A stretch of 64,000 bases of DNA from NCBI GenBank assembly GCA_964455095.1, contig CAYVUV010000222.1, forward strand, positions 1 through 64,000, given 5' to 3'. Shown in pieces: positions 17,551 through 26,457 of the stretch; the stretch's first letter is position 1, and every line of letters starts with the position of its first letter. The position numbers were made by a program, and so were the translations under genes. The stretch comes from CAYVUV01 sp964455095. Its GTDB lineage: Bacteria; Desulfobacterota; Binatia; HRBIN30; CADEER01. Below the pieces are notes generated by a model. That model had not been told where the DNA came from. It searched no databases and worked only from the letters and a program-made list of their open reading frames with translations.

Positions 17551-19154
17551 GCCGACGCCGAGGATTGCTGCGCGGCGGCGACCCGTTCATCTGGCTGACG
17601 GGTGGCGCATTGGCCACCAGCCTGCTGATGATTGGCGCCCTGTTGGTGCTGGTGGCGACGCGCGCGCTCGGGTTCTTCTGGCCGGCGGCGATCCTCCACG
17701 TGCGCCTGACCGACGGCAGCGAGGTGCTCGGCCAGGTGCGCGACCGCGAGCTGCGGCCCGAGCCGGAAGAGGGCGGCGGCAGCGCCCGCTATCGCGTGCA
17801 GCTCCAGGTCGGCAACCGCGATCTGCGCCCCGCCGACTTTCGCTGGATCGACGAGTCGGCGATCGCGGCGTCCGACTATCCGACCGACGCGGTCTGCCTC
17901 GAGCGCCGCGAGTGGGGGAACTTCTACGGCTACGTGAAAGAGGTGCGCAGCGGCGAGCAGGTCGTCGGCGCGGGGCCGCGCGACGGCTGGCAGGCGATGG
18001 TGGAGCGGCTGCCGGCCGCGTGGCGGCTGGCGAGCGAGATCCGCGCACTGGAGCGCGGTGAAATCGGCGACATCAACCACGAGATGGAAGGGCTGCGCCT
18101 CGAGCTGAAGCGGCGCGGGGGCGCGGCGGCGGAGGCGGCCGAGCGCGTGGCGGCGCTCGAGCAACGCTACGCCGCGGCGCAGCGCCAGCTCGAGACGCTG
18201 GTCGAGCGCAGCCGCGTCGATCGCGTGCTGCTGGTGACCGCCGACGGCCGCGAGAAGGAGCTGGCGCTGGCGCAGATCGTGCGGGCCTATCAGCCCAACG
18301 CGCTCGGCACCGCCGGCAAGCTCTCCGTCTACGCCTCCAAGTTGTGGGAGTTCGTCGCCGACGATCCGCGCGAATCGAACACCGAGGGCGGTGTCTTCCC
18401 GGCCATCTTCGGCACGGTGATGATGGTGCTGATCATGAGCGTGGCGGTGGTGCCGTTCGGCGTGCTGGCGGCGCTCTACCTGCGCGAATACGCCCATCAG
18501 GGCGTGCTGGTGCGCGTGGTGCGGATCGCGGTCAACAACCTGGCCGGCGTGCCGTCGATCGTGTTCGGCATCTTCGGCCTCGGCTTCTTCGTCTACTTCC
18601 TCGGCGGCAGCCTCGACGCGTTGTTCTTTCCCGAACGGCTGCCGACGCCGACCTTCGGCACCGGCGGCATCCTGTGGGCTTCGCTGACGCTGGCGCTGCT
18701 GACCGTGCCGGTGGTCATCGTGGCGACCGAGGAGGCGCTCACCGCCGTGCCGCGCGAGCACCGCGAGGGATCGCTGGCGCTCGGCGCGACGAAGTTCGAG
18801 ACGGTGTGGCGCGTGATCCTCCCGCAGAGCCTGCCCGGCATCCTGACCGGGTTGATTCTGGCCATGGCGCGCGGCGCCGGTGAGGTCGCGCCGTTGATGA
18901 TCACCGGCGTCGTCAAGCTGGCGCCCAGCATGCCGGTGGACGGGCAATGGCCGTTCCTGCACTTCGACCGCAAGTTCATGCACCTCGGCTTTCACATCTA
19001 CGACGTCGGCTTTCAGTCGCCCAACGTCGAGGCGGCCAAACCCATGGTGTACGCGACCGCGCTGCTGTTGGTCGCCGTGATTCTGCTGCTCAACCTGACG
19101 GCGATTCTGCTGCGCAACCGTTTGCGCCGCCGATTTACCGGGGCGGCGTTCTGA
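17547..19154 (+). CDS. pstA: Phosphate ABC transporter permease PstA with N-terminal extension
   Basis: The 535-residue product begins four bases inside pstC (ATGA overlap). After a first membrane helix (about 15-45) it carries about 230 extra residues: a small beta-rich part (VRLTDGSEVLGQVRDREL) and a long charged helix likely to form a coiled coil (INHEMEGLRLELKRRGG to LETLVERSR, about 175-230). The core permease follows (GGVFPAIFGTVMMVLIMSVAVVPFGVLAALYLREYA). It has the coupling loop EGSLALGATKFETVWRVILPQSLPGILTG. With PstC it forms the membrane channel driven by PstB. The extension parallels the enlarged PstC and is probably periplasmic. Confidence 0.93.
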   Translation: MSRRRGLLRGGDPFIWLTGGALATSLLMIGALLVLVATRALGFFWPAAILHVRLTDGSEVLGQVRDRELRPEPEEGGGSARYRVQLQVGNRDLRPADFRWIDESAIAASDYPTDAVCLERREWGNFYGYVKEVRSGEQVVGAGPRDGWQAMVERLPAAWRLASEIRALERGEIGDINHEMEGLRLELKRRGGAAAEAAERVAALEQRYAAAQRQLETLVERSRVDRVLLVTADGREKELALAQIVRAYQPNALGTAGKLSVYASKLWEFVADDPRESNTEGGVFPAIFGTVMMVLIMSVAVVPFGVLAALYLREYAHQGVLVRVVRIAVNNLAGVPSIVFGIFGLGFFVYFLGGSLDALFFPERLPTPTFGTGGILWASLTLALLTVPVVIVATEEALTAVPREHREGSLALGATKFETVWRVILPQSLPGILTGLILAMARGAGEVAPLMITGVVKLAPSMPVDGQWPFLHFDRKFMHLGFHIYDVGFQSPNVEAAKPMVYATALLLVAVILLLNLTAILLRNRLRRRFTGAAF

Positions 19155-19165
19155 GGTACACACCC

Positions 19166-20032
19166 ATGCTGAGTTCAGTCCCGACCGGGTCCAAGGTGGA
19201 GCCAGAGCCCCTATCCAAACCGCGCGGCATCGACCCCCTGGCCACCGCCGCACCCGTCGCCGCGGCCGCGCCGGTGCCGGTCGTGCTCAAGGTGCGCGAG
19301 GTGTCGATGAGCTACGGCGGCGACGCATTGGCGCTGACCGACGTCTCGCTCGACATCCGCACGCACAAGGTCACGGCGTTCATTGGCCCGTCCGGTTGCG
19401 GCAAGTCGACGTTGCTGCGCTGCTTCAACCGGCTCAACGACCTGGTCGACGGGGCGCGGGTGATGGGGCGCATCACGCTCGACGACATGGACGTCTACGA
19501 CCCCCGCCTCGACGTGACCGAGCTGCGCAAACGGGTCGGGATGGTCTTCCAGAAGTCGAATCCGTTCCCCAAGTCGATCTACGACAACGTCGCCTATGGG
19601 CCGCGCATCGCCGGGCTGCGCAACAAGGCCGAGCTCGACGAGATCGTCGAGCGCAGCCTGCGCAGCGCCGCGCTGTGGGACGAGGTGGCCGACCGGCTGC
19701 AACAGAGCGCCCTCAGCCTGTCGGGCGGCCAGCAGCAGCGTTTGTGCATCGCGCGCACGATCGCGGTCGAGCCCGAGGTGGTGCTGATGGACGAGCCGTG
19801 CTCGGCGCTCGACCCGATCGCGACGACCAAGATCGAGGCGCTGATCCACGAGCTGAAGGAGAAGTACACGATCGTCATCGTCACGCACAACATGCAACAG
19901 GCGGCGCGCGTGTCCGACTTTACTGCTTTCTTGTATCTCGGCCGGCTAGTAGAATTTGGGCCGACGGACAAGATTTTCACGGCACCAGAGATGAAAGAGA
20001 CCGAGGACTACGTCACCGGCCGGTTTGGCTGA
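19166..20032 (+). CDS. pstB: Phosphate ABC transporter ATP-binding protein
   Basis: The 288-residue ATPase shows the Walker A segment IGPSGCGKSTLLRCFNRLNDL, the PstB hallmark with the NRLND sequence. It also has the Q-loop VFQKSNPFPKSIYDNVAYG, the ABC signature LSGGQQQRLCIARTIAVEPEVVLMDEPCSALDP, and the H-loop VTHNMQQAARVSDFTAFLYLGRLVE. It couples ATP hydrolysis to phosphate import through PstCA. A roughly 45-residue Pro/Ala-rich N-terminal extension precedes the ABC domain. The ATG has GAGG about 9 bases upstream. It lies 11 bp after pstA and 17 bp before phoU. Confidence 0.97.
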   Translation: MLSSVPTGSKVEPEPLSKPRGIDPLATAAPVAAAAPVPVVLKVREVSMSYGGDALALTDVSLDIRTHKVTAFIGPSGCGKSTLLRCFNRLNDLVDGARVMGRITLDDMDVYDPRLDVTELRKRVGMVFQKSNPFPKSIYDNVAYGPRIAGLRNKAELDEIVERSLRSAALWDEVADRLQQSALSLSGGQQQRLCIARTIAVEPEVVLMDEPCSALDPIATTKIEALIHELKEKYTIVIVTHNMQQAARVSDFTAFLYLGRLVEFGPTDKIFTAPEMKETEDYVTGRFG

Positions 20033-20049
20033 TGGCAGGGAGGACTGCC

Positions 20050-20739
20050 ATGGAGACACGGCCGCACAGCGACCGTCACTACGAGGAAGAGCTCCGCGAG
20101 CTGCGCCATCGCATTCTGGAGATGGGCGGCTTCGTCGAGCGTCAGATCATCGATGCCATGAGCGCGCTGGTCGACAGCGACCCCGACGCCGCCCACCTCG
20201 TCATCGATCGCGATCGGATGGTCAACCGCATGGACGTCGAGATCGACGAGCTGTGCCTGCGCTTGCTGGCCCTGCACCAGCCCGCGGCCCGCGACCTGCG
20301 CCTGATTGCCACGGCGTTGAAGATCACCACCGATCTCGAGCGCGCCGGCGACATGGCCGAGAACATCTGTGAGCGCGCCATCGAGCTCAGCGCCGAGCCG
20401 CAGCTGAAGCCGTTCATCGACCTGCCGCGCATGGCGTCGGTGGCGCAAGCCATGCTGCGCCAGAGCCTCGATGCCTTCGTGCGCGAAGACGCCGACCTCG
20501 CCTTGCACGTCTGCCACAGCGATGACGAGGTCGACGCGTTGACCGATCAGATCTTCCGCGAGCTGATCTCCTACATGATGGAGGATCCGCGCACGATCAC
20601 GCGCGCGCAGCGGCTGATCTTCGTCTCCAAGTACCTCGAGCGCATCGCCGATCACGCCACCAACATCGCCGAGATGGTCATCTTCATGGTGAAGGGCAAG
20701 AGCATCCGGCACCTCGATCGGCCGCCGCCGTCCGTGTGA
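20050..20739 (+). CDS. phoU: Phosphate signalling protein PhoU
   Basis: The 229-residue all-helical protein has the two PhoU repeats with metal-binding E/D-rich motifs. The first (about 70-110) reads ARDLRLIATALKITTDLERAGDMAENI. The second (about 175-215) reads RAQRLIFVSKYLERIADHATNIAEMV. PhoU links Pst transport activity to the PhoR kinase, keeping the regulon off when phosphate is plentiful. The ATG at 20050 was chosen because GGGAGGA lies six bases before it. An earlier ATG at 20032 overlaps the pstB stop but has no such signal. The stop overlaps the phoB GTG start by four bases. Confidence 0.96.
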   Translation: METRPHSDRHYEEELRELRHRILEMGGFVERQIIDAMSALVDSDPDAAHLVIDRDRMVNRMDVEIDELCLRLLALHQPAARDLRLIATALKITTDLERAGDMAENICERAIELSAEPQLKPFIDLPRMASVAQAMLRQSLDAFVREDADLALHVCHSDDEVDALTDQIFRELISYMMEDPRTITRAQRLIFVSKYLERIADHATNIAEMVIFMVKGKSIRHLDRPPPSV

Positions 20740-21458
20740 CTGAGTCGAATCGCAAAACCGTCCTCGTCGTCGAGGACGAGCCCGACATCCGCGAGCTGGT
20801 GCGCTACAACCTCGAACGGTCGGGTTTCCGCGTCGTCGAGGCCGAGGACGGCGAAGCGGCGCTGGCGTTGGTGCGCAGCGAGCGGCCGGCGCTGGTGATC
20901 CTGGATCTCATGCTGCCCGAGGCCGACGGCATGGAGATCTGCCGCATCTTGCGCGGTAAGCCGGAGACCGCCGCGTTGCCGATCGTCATGCTGACGGCCA
21001 AGGCGGGCGAGGTCGACCGCGTGCTCGGTCTCGAGCTCGGCGCCGACGACTACATCACCAAGCCGTTCAGCCCGCGCGAGCTGATTGCCCGCGTCCGCGC
21101 CGTGCTGCGGCGCTCGGAGGTGAGCGACATCGAGCGGCCCGCCGAAGTCTACGAGCGCGGTCGCTTGCGCATCGACTTCGACAGCCACGAAGTATGGCTC
21201 AACGGGCGCGCGCTGGAGCTCAGCTTGCGCGAGTTCGAGCTGCTCAAGTTCTTCGTCCGCAACCCCAATCGCGTCTTCGACCGCCTGACGATCCTCGATC
21301 TGGTGTGGGGGCACGATACCTACGTCGAGCCGCGCACGGTCGACGTGCACGTGCGCCGCCTGCGCTTGCTGATCGAGCGCAATCCGGCGCGCCCCGACCT
21401 CATTCACACGGTGCGCGGCGTCGGCTACAAGTTCAACGATCAGGCGCTCGACGCGTGA
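20736..21458 (+). CDS. phoB: Phosphate-regulon response regulator PhoB (OmpR family)
   Basis: The 240-residue regulator has a receiver domain with acidic residues VVEDEPD (about 11-17), the phospho-acceptor Asp57 in VILDLMLPEADG, and the lysine in DDYITKPFSPREL (about 100-112). It has an OmpR-type winged-helix DNA-binding domain (about 130-235) with LSLREFELLKFFVRNPNRVFDR and VDVHVRRLRLLIE. PhoB binds 11-bp-spaced direct repeats and activates phosphate-starvation genes. The start is GTG, overlapping the phoU stop, so translation is probably coupled. The 11-bp arrays elsewhere in this window are its likely targets. Confidence 0.95.
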   Translation: MTESNRKTVLVVEDEPDIRELVRYNLERSGFRVVEAEDGEAALALVRSERPALVILDLMLPEADGMEICRILRGKPETAALPIVMLTAKAGEVDRVLGLELGADDYITKPFSPRELIARVRAVLRRSEVSDIERPAEVYERGRLRIDFDSHEVWLNGRALELSLREFELLKFFVRNPNRVFDRLTILDLVWGHDTYVEPRTVDVHVRRLRLLIERNPARPDLIHTVRGVGYKFNDQALDA

Positions 21459-21495
21459 GCACTCCCGCGCCCGCGGCGCCGCCCGCCTCCGACCG

Positions 21496-22824
21496 ATGAT
21501 AGCCGAGATCTTGAGCGTGCTCGGGTGGCTCGGGGCTGCTGCGGTCATCTGGCTCGGCTGGCAAGCGTGGCAGCACGCGCGCGCCCTGACCACCCTCGCC
21601 GAGTCCGTCACCCGCGAGCAGCCGCGGCCGAGCCTGCCGCCCCCGCTGCCCGGTGCGCTCGGCCGCGTGCAGCGGGCCGTGGTGCGCATGGTCGGCACCG
21701 CCGACCAGCGGCTGGCCGCGGCGCGCGACGAGCAGCGCCGCCTCGAAGCGGTCCTCGAGGGCATGGTCGAGGGCGTGCTGGTCATCGACGCCTCCGGCAC
21801 GGTTCTGCGCAGCAACCACCGCGCCGAGGTGCTGCTCGAGCTGCCGCCGCGCGCGGCGCACATCGGGCGACCGCTCATCGAGCTCACCCGCCATCCCGAC
21901 TTGCACGACCTGGTCAACGAAGTGAAGGCGGCCGGCGGCCGCACGCGCTCGTCGGCGCGCGAGGTGGCACTCGACGGGGCGGGCCAGCACGTGCTGCAGG
22001 TGACGGCGACGCCGATGGATACCGCGCGCGATGCCGGCCGGGCCTACATTCTGGTGTTTCACGACATCAGCGAGATGAAGCGTCTGGAACGCATCCGGCG
22101 CGACTTCGTCGCCAACGTCTCGCACGAGCTGCGCACGCCGCTGGCGGCGATCGGCGGCTACACCGAGACCCTGCTCGCCGGCGCGCTCGACGATCCCGAC
22201 AACGCGCGGCGCTTTCTCGGCATCGTCGAACGCCATACCGAGCGCTTGGGGCGGCTGGTCGACGACTTGCTGACTTTGTCGGATCTCGAGCTCGGGCGCA
22301 CGCAGCTGCGCCGCAGCGCCACGCGCGCCGAGACGCAGGTCGAAGCGGCGTTCGAGGTGGTGCGCCACAAGGCCGAGCGCAAGGGCGTGGCGCTGGAGCG
22401 CCGCATCGCACCCGATACGCCGGCGCTCGACGCCGACGAGGACCGCTTCGCGCAGGCGTTGCTCAACCTGGTCGACAACTCGATCAAGTACACGCCCAAG
22501 GGCGGCCAGGTCACCGTCAGCGCGCGCGCGGTGCCCCCGAACGAAGTGCCCGATTCGGCCACCGGCACGTTTGTCGAGATCGCCGTCAGCGACACCGGCA
22601 TCGGCGTTCCGGCGCAGGATCTGCCGCGTCTGACCGAGCGCTTCTACCGCGTCGACAAGGCGCGCTCGCGCGAGCTCGGCGGCACCGGGCTCGGGCTCGC
22701 GATCGTCAAACACATCGTCCAGGCGCACGGCGGCTGGATGCGCATCGAGAGCCAGCTCAACCAGGGGACGACGGTGCGGCTGTACTTGCCCGCGTTCGAC
22801 GGCCCGGTCGACGAGCCGCAGTAA
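21496..22824 (+). CDS. phoR: Phosphate-regulon sensor histidine kinase PhoR
   Basis: The 442-residue kinase has one N-terminal membrane helix (about 3-25) and a PAS-like region (about 85-190, VLEGMVEGVLVIDASGTVL). The HisKA domain carries the phospho-acceptor His210 in FVANVSHELRTPLAAIGGY. An HATPase domain follows with the N box (LLNLVDNSIKYT), G1 (VSDTGIGV) and G2 (GGTGLGLAIVKHI). As in other PhoR proteins there is no large periplasmic sensor, so it probably reads the Pst/PhoU state. It lies 37 bp after phoB and is convergent with the next gene, with nine bases between them. Confidence 0.95.
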   Translation: MIAEILSVLGWLGAAAVIWLGWQAWQHARALTTLAESVTREQPRPSLPPPLPGALGRVQRAVVRMVGTADQRLAAARDEQRRLEAVLEGMVEGVLVIDASGTVLRSNHRAEVLLELPPRAAHIGRPLIELTRHPDLHDLVNEVKAAGGRTRSSAREVALDGAGQHVLQVTATPMDTARDAGRAYILVFHDISEMKRLERIRRDFVANVSHELRTPLAAIGGYTETLLAGALDDPDNARRFLGIVERHTERLGRLVDDLLTLSDLELGRTQLRRSATRAETQVEAAFEVVRHKAERKGVALERRIAPDTPALDADEDRFAQALLNLVDNSIKYTPKGGQVTVSARAVPPNEVPDSATGTFVEIAVSDTGIGVPAQDLPRLTERFYRVDKARSRELGGTGLGLAIVKHIVQAHGGWMRIESQLNQGTTVRLYLPAFDGPVDEPQ

Positions 22825-22833
22825 GCGCGGCGG

Positions 22834-23415
22834 TCAGGGCGTGGAGACCGACGGCGCCGCGACTACGGAACAGCTGCAGCCGTCGATGGCGCCGTAGCGC
22901 CCCGCGCAGCCCTCGACCGCACAGCTCACGTCGGCCACCGTCGGCAGACGCGTGCCGCGGCAGGTGTCGAAGCGGATCGTCACCAGCTCGCCCGCCGGCA
23001 GCACCTGGCTGCCGCTGCTGGCGACGATGCGCAAGGCGTAGTCGAGGTCGTTGACGACCAGGACCGACTTCGACGTCGGGCGGATGCGGTCGCGCGGGTA
23101 GCTCGTCAAGCCGGTCCCGGGCATGGCGAGGAGCTCGCTGCGATAGCCGACCTTGACCGTGACCGACGAGGGGTCACCCTTGGGCGGCGGCGCAAACTGC
23201 ACCGCAAAGGACGCGGTCCCTTCCGGTTGGCAGCGGCGCACCACACAGTCGTCGGCGCACGTGGTGCACGACTCGCCGGCATCGAGCAGGCCGTTGCCGC
23301 AAAACGTGCCGGACGGGGCGGGCGTCGGTGCCGCCGCGCCGGCGCGGTTGGCCGAGCACCACAGGAGCGCGAGCGCCGCGGTCGCGACGCGCAGCGTGCG
23401 CGTGCAGGTCTTCAT
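22834..23415 (-). CDS. Small secreted protein consisting of Cys motif plus shared C-terminal domain
   Basis: The 193-residue exported protein has a signal peptide (MKTCTRTLRVATAALALLWCSANRAGAAA). It then carries the cysteine module CGNGLLDAGESCTTCADDC and the roughly 110-residue domain shared with five other genes (VTVKVGYRSELLAMPGTGL, VNDLDYALRIV, IRFDTCRG, CAVEGCAGRYGAIDGCSCSV). Unlike the others, it has a short tail (APSVSTP) after the domain. It is the minimal form of the family, which makes it the best model for the isolated domain. GGAGG-like sequence precedes the start. It lies 38 bp downstream of a sister gene, in an array of four on the same strand. Confidence 0.85.
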   Translation of the reverse strand: MKTCTRTLRVATAALALLWCSANRAGAAAPTPAPSGTFCGNGLLDAGESCTTCADDCVVRRCQPEGTASFAVQFAPPPKGDPSSVTVKVGYRSELLAMPGTGLTSYPRDRIRPTSKSVLVVNDLDYALRIVASSGSQVLPAGELVTIRFDTCRGTRLPTVADVSCAVEGCAGRYGAIDGCSCSVVAAPSVSTP

Positions 23416-23453
23416 CGTCTGGAGTCCTCCCTCTCGAACCGCCGCGCCGCGAC

Positions 23454-24548
23454 TCACGGGGCCGCCACGGCGCAGCCACAGTTTTGTATCGTACCGAACA
23501 TGCCGGCACAGCCCTCCACGGTGCAACCGAAATCGGCCGGGTTCGGCGGCGGGACTCCCTGACAGTTGTCGAAAAGGATGGTGAACAAGCGCCCGGCGGA
23601 CAGGCCGGCGTTGCGGTTGACGACCGCGCGCAGCGCGTAGTCGAGGTCGTTGACGTTGAAGCTGGCGCCCGAAGGGCGCATCTGCACCCGCTGGCTCACG
23701 CTCGACGCGAGCCCGCTGCCGGGAATGCTCACCGCCGCGCTGCGGTAGCCGACCAGCACGGTGGCCGAGGTGGCCATCTCGCCGAGCGGCACGGTGAAGT
23801 TCACCCGTACGGTCGTGTCCGTGCCGGCATCGGTGCAGGCCGCGATGGCGCAGTCCGGCGCGCAGGTGGCGCAGGTCTCTCCGTTCTCGAGGAACCCGTT
23901 GCCGCACGTGGCGGCGGATTCGGTCGGCGTCGGACTGGGGGTCGGTGTCGCGGTGGACGTCGCACTCGGTCCAACGGTCGGCGTGTCCGACGGCGCGAGC
24001 GTCGCCGTCGGCGTAGCGCTCGGTCCCACGGTGGGAGTTTCCGACGGCGTCAACGTCGCGGTCGGCGTCAAGCTCGGGCCCAGCGGAGTTGGCGTTTCGG
24101 TCGGGGTGGCGGTGGCGGATGCCGTGGGGGGAACGCTGGCGGTCGCGGCTACCGTTGGCACCGTGGTGACGGTGGGGCTCGGGGCCGTGGTGGTGGTTCG
24201 GGTGACTGACGGCGTTGCGGTCGCCGTCCGCGGTGCGGTGGCCGAGGCCGTCGCCGTCGCGACTGGCCGGGTCGGGCTGGCCGTCGCCGCGCGCGTCACG
24301 GTCGCCGCCACGGTCGCGGTGCGGGTTGGTGACGCCGCTTGCGTCGCCGTGCGCGTTGGCATCCGCGAGCTCGTTGGCGGAACCGGCGCGGTCGATGTCG
24401 CTTCGGCGCCTGGCGTGCGCGTCGGCGGGATCGTGATCTTCAGGCTGGCGTCGCCGCCGCATGCCGCCACGCCCGTGAGGGCAAGCGCGAAGGCGAGCCG
24501 GGTCCAGCGGCGCGCCGGATGTTGATGGGAGCAGGACGTTGGCTTCAT
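23454..24548 (-). CDS. Lipoprotein with long Thr/Pro linker and shared C-terminal domain
   Basis: The 364-residue product has a lipoprotein signal peptide (lipobox LTGVAAC at about 31-37 from this start). About 180 residues of low-complexity Thr/Ala/Pro/Val sequence follow, then CGNGFLENGETCATCAPDC and the shared domain (ATVLVGYRSAAVSIPGSGL, NVNDLDYALRAVVNRNAGL, CTVEGCAGMFGTIQNCGCAVAAP at the C-terminus). The linker could hold the globular end tens of nanometres off the membrane. The ATG at 24548 overlaps the upstream gene's stop (ATGA) and has GGAG before it, so it is preferred over an earlier in-frame ATG. The function is unknown. Confidence 0.87.
   Translation of the reverse strand: MKPTSCSHQHPARRWTRLAFALALTGVAACGGDASLKITIPPTRTPGAEATSTAPVPPTSSRMPTRTATQAASPTRTATVAATVTRAATASPTRPVATATASATAPRTATATPSVTRTTTTAPSPTVTTVPTVAATASVPPTASATATPTETPTPLGPSLTPTATLTPSETPTVGPSATPTATLAPSDTPTVGPSATSTATPTPSPTPTESAATCGNGFLENGETCATCAPDCAIAACTDAGTDTTVRVNFTVPLGEMATSATVLVGYRSAAVSIPGSGLASSVSQRVQMRPSGASFNVNDLDYALRAVVNRNAGLSAGRLFTILFDNCQGVPPPNPADFGCTVEGCAGMFGTIQNCGCAVAAP
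23930..24440 (-). repeat. Long degenerate repeat tract encoding Thr/Ala/Pro linker
   Basis: About 500 bases of imperfect short repeats (GGTCGGCGT, GTCGCGGT) encode roughly 170 residues rich in T, P, A and V on the minus strand. The copies near 23960-24080 are most regular (a roughly 54-base unit encoding GPSATPTATLxPSDTPTV appears about three times). This is a likely site of length variation. Confidence 0.65.
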
Positions 24549-25555
24549 GGCAGCTCCGCAGTACAAGTGCAGCCGTTCACCAGGCCGAACGGCCCGGCGC
24601 AGCCTTCGACGGTGCAGGAGAACGCGGTCGAGTCCGGCGCGAGCGCGTCGGCGCAGTCGTCGAATTCGATGGCGAAGAGACGGTCGTCCGGAATGCCGTC
24701 GTTGAGGCTGTAGACGACGCGCAGGGCATAATCGAGATCGTTGACGTTCACACTGGCGCGCGCTCGCACGCAGGTCTCGCCACTCGGGCAGTCCTGCGCT
24801 CGCTCGCAGAGCTGGGTCGGCGTCATCTCGCAGGTGCCGAGAAAGACCCGCCCGCGCACGGACGCTTCGAGGCCGCTGCCGGGAATGCCGACGGTGCCGT
24901 CCGGGTAGCCGACGCGCAGCGTCGCACTGATGGCGACTTCCCCGGCCGGAGCGGCAAAGCTGACGATCACCGCGCGCGTCGTCCCGGCCGGATCGCAGGG
25001 CAGGATCTGGCAGTCGGACGGACAGCTGTCGCCGTCTTCGGTGTTGCTGTCGTCGCAGGTTTCGTCACCTTCGATATTGCCGTTGCCGCACACGTTGCGC
25101 GGCGTCGGAGTCGGGGTCTGGGTCGGTCCGATCTGTTCGGTCGGAGTGGGCGTGCTGGTCTGCGTGGCGGTCGGGGTCGCCGTGGCGGTCGGGGTGAATG
25201 CCGGACCGCAACCGTCGATCTGGCAGGAGCCGGTGCAGACGACGCTGCCGTCGCCGCTCAGGCCGACCTCCGTGCAAGACGGCTGCTGCAGGATCCCGGG
25301 GTCGCAGGCTTCCACGCCGATGTAGAGGAATCCGTCGCCGCACTGCGCCAGCACGCAGGTGCTGAGGCAGCCGTCGTTGTCGCGGCTCCCTTCGTCTTGC
25401 GCATCGCCGTCGTCGCACTGCTCGGATCCCTCGACGATGCCGTCGCCGCAGTGGCGATAGGGGTTTCCGCCTCCGCCGTCGCTGCAGCCTGCAATGGCGA
25501 AGGCAAGCGGGAAGAGGAGCGTGACGACCGCGAAACGCGTGTGCTGTGTGATCAA
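24545..25555 (-). CDS. Lipoprotein with DUF4215-like Cys repeats and shared C-terminal domain
   Basis: The 336-residue lipoprotein (AFAIAGC lipobox, cysteine near residue 24) carries three or four cysteine-rich repeats of the CGDGxxExxExCDDG type (CGDGIVEGSEQCDDGDAQDEG, CGDGFLYIGVEACDPG, CGNGNIEGDETCDDSNTEDGD). These are interrupted by a short Thr/Pro linker. The shared C-terminal domain is present with an extra cysteine-bearing insertion (LGTCEMTPTQLCERAQDC) between the IPGSGL strand and the VNDLDYALR motif. The last residues CTCTAELP match sister proteins. The function is unknown. Its stop overlaps the start of the next gene, and it lies 28 bp downstream of the gene at 25584-26432. Confidence 0.87.
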   Translation of the reverse strand: MITQHTRFAVVTLLFPLAFAIAGCSDGGGGNPYRHCGDGIVEGSEQCDDGDAQDEGSRDNDGCLSTCVLAQCGDGFLYIGVEACDPGILQQPSCTEVGLSGDGSVVCTGSCQIDGCGPAFTPTATATPTATQTSTPTPTEQIGPTQTPTPTPRNVCGNGNIEGDETCDDSNTEDGDSCPSDCQILPCDPAGTTRAVIVSFAAPAGEVAISATLRVGYPDGTVGIPGSGLEASVRGRVFLGTCEMTPTQLCERAQDCPSGETCVRARASVNVNDLDYALRVVYSLNDGIPDDRLFAIEFDDCADALAPDSTAFSCTVEGCAGPFGLVNGCTCTAELP

Positions 25556-25583
25556 GTGCGTGGTCTCCGTGACTGAGTTGATG

Positions 25584-26432
25584 CTACGGGAGCTCTACCG
25601 AGCACGTCGTTACGCTCGAGAGGTCGCTCGCATCGAGCCCGAACGCGTTGACGACCGTGCAGCGGAAGTCCGCCGCCGTCGGCGGCGCGGCGCCGGAGCA
25701 GAAGTCGAACTGCGCCGTGAACAGTTCGTCGGCGGGAATGCCGAAATCGGTTTCCAGCATCAAGGCGCGCAGCGCATAGCGGTTGTTGCTCGGCGTCACC
25801 GCGGCCAGGGAGGGCACGATGATGCGATCGGCGAGCTGCGCCGATCCCGTCGGCGGCAGCGCCACGACGCCGTCCGGATAGCGCACGAAGATGTTGATGG
25901 TCGCCAGCTCCGGTCCCTCCGGTTTGGCAAAGCGGACGATGACATCGAGCCGGGACTCTGAACCGGCGCAGGTCCGGACCATGCAGTTGAACGGGCAGTT
26001 GTCGTTGACGTCGCGATCGCCGTCCGACGTGTTGCCATCGTCGCAAGTCTCGCCCGCTTCCGGCTCGGGAATGCGATTGCCGCACTGGTCGGCGCCGAGC
26101 GTCGGGGTGACGGTGGGCGTTGTCGTCGGAGTCGCGGTCGGCGTCGGCGTACCCGCGGAGGCGCAATCCTCGTCGATGGCGTGCCCGACGCCGGCGACGA
26201 GCTCGTCGATCTCGACGCTGCCGCTGTCGTCGGCGTCGAACGACTCGCAGGTGCTGAGCAACGCGGTGCCGAGCGCGACGTTGACGCCGGAGATCAGCTC
26301 GCTGATCGCGACTTCTCCATTGGCGTCGCAGTCGCCGACGCACTGGGCACGCGCGCCGGCGGTGAAGACGCACGCGGCGCCGACGACGGCCACGGTGCTG
26401 AGGGTGCGGGCAGCGAATCGCGGAATAGACAT
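25584..26432 (-). CDS. Secreted protein: EF-hand/dockerin-like pair, DUF4215-like repeat and shared C-terminal domain
   Basis: After a signal peptide (VVGAACVFTAGARAQ), two calcium-loop repeats follow. One is GDCDANGEVAISELISGVN (about 33-51) and the other FDADDSGSVEIDELVAGVG (about 64-82); together they resemble a dockerin. A short Thr/Pro linker, CGNRIPEPEAGETCDDGNTSDGD and a divergent copy of the C-terminal domain (INIFVRYPDGVVALPPTGS, NRYALRALMLETDFGIPADELF) follow, ending TCSVELP. It is the first of four tandem sister genes on this strand. AAGGAGGATC precedes the ATG. It lies 25 bp downstream of the TonB-dependent receptor gene and could be part of its transcript. The partner of the dockerin-like module is unknown. 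Confidence 0.87.
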   Translation of the reverse strand: MSIPRFAARTLSTVAVVGAACVFTAGARAQCVGDCDANGEVAISELISGVNVALGTALLSTCESFDADDSGSVEIDELVAGVGHAIDEDCASAGTPTPTATPTTTPTVTPTLGADQCGNRIPEPEAGETCDDGNTSDGDRDVNDNCPFNCMVRTCAGSESRLDVIVRFAKPEGPELATINIFVRYPDGVVALPPTGSAQLADRIIVPSLAAVTPSNNRYALRALMLETDFGIPADELFTAQFDFCSGAAPPTAADFRCTVVNAFGLDASDLSSVTTCSVELP

Positions 26433-26457
26433 GGGTGATCCTCCTTCGCAGCAACGG

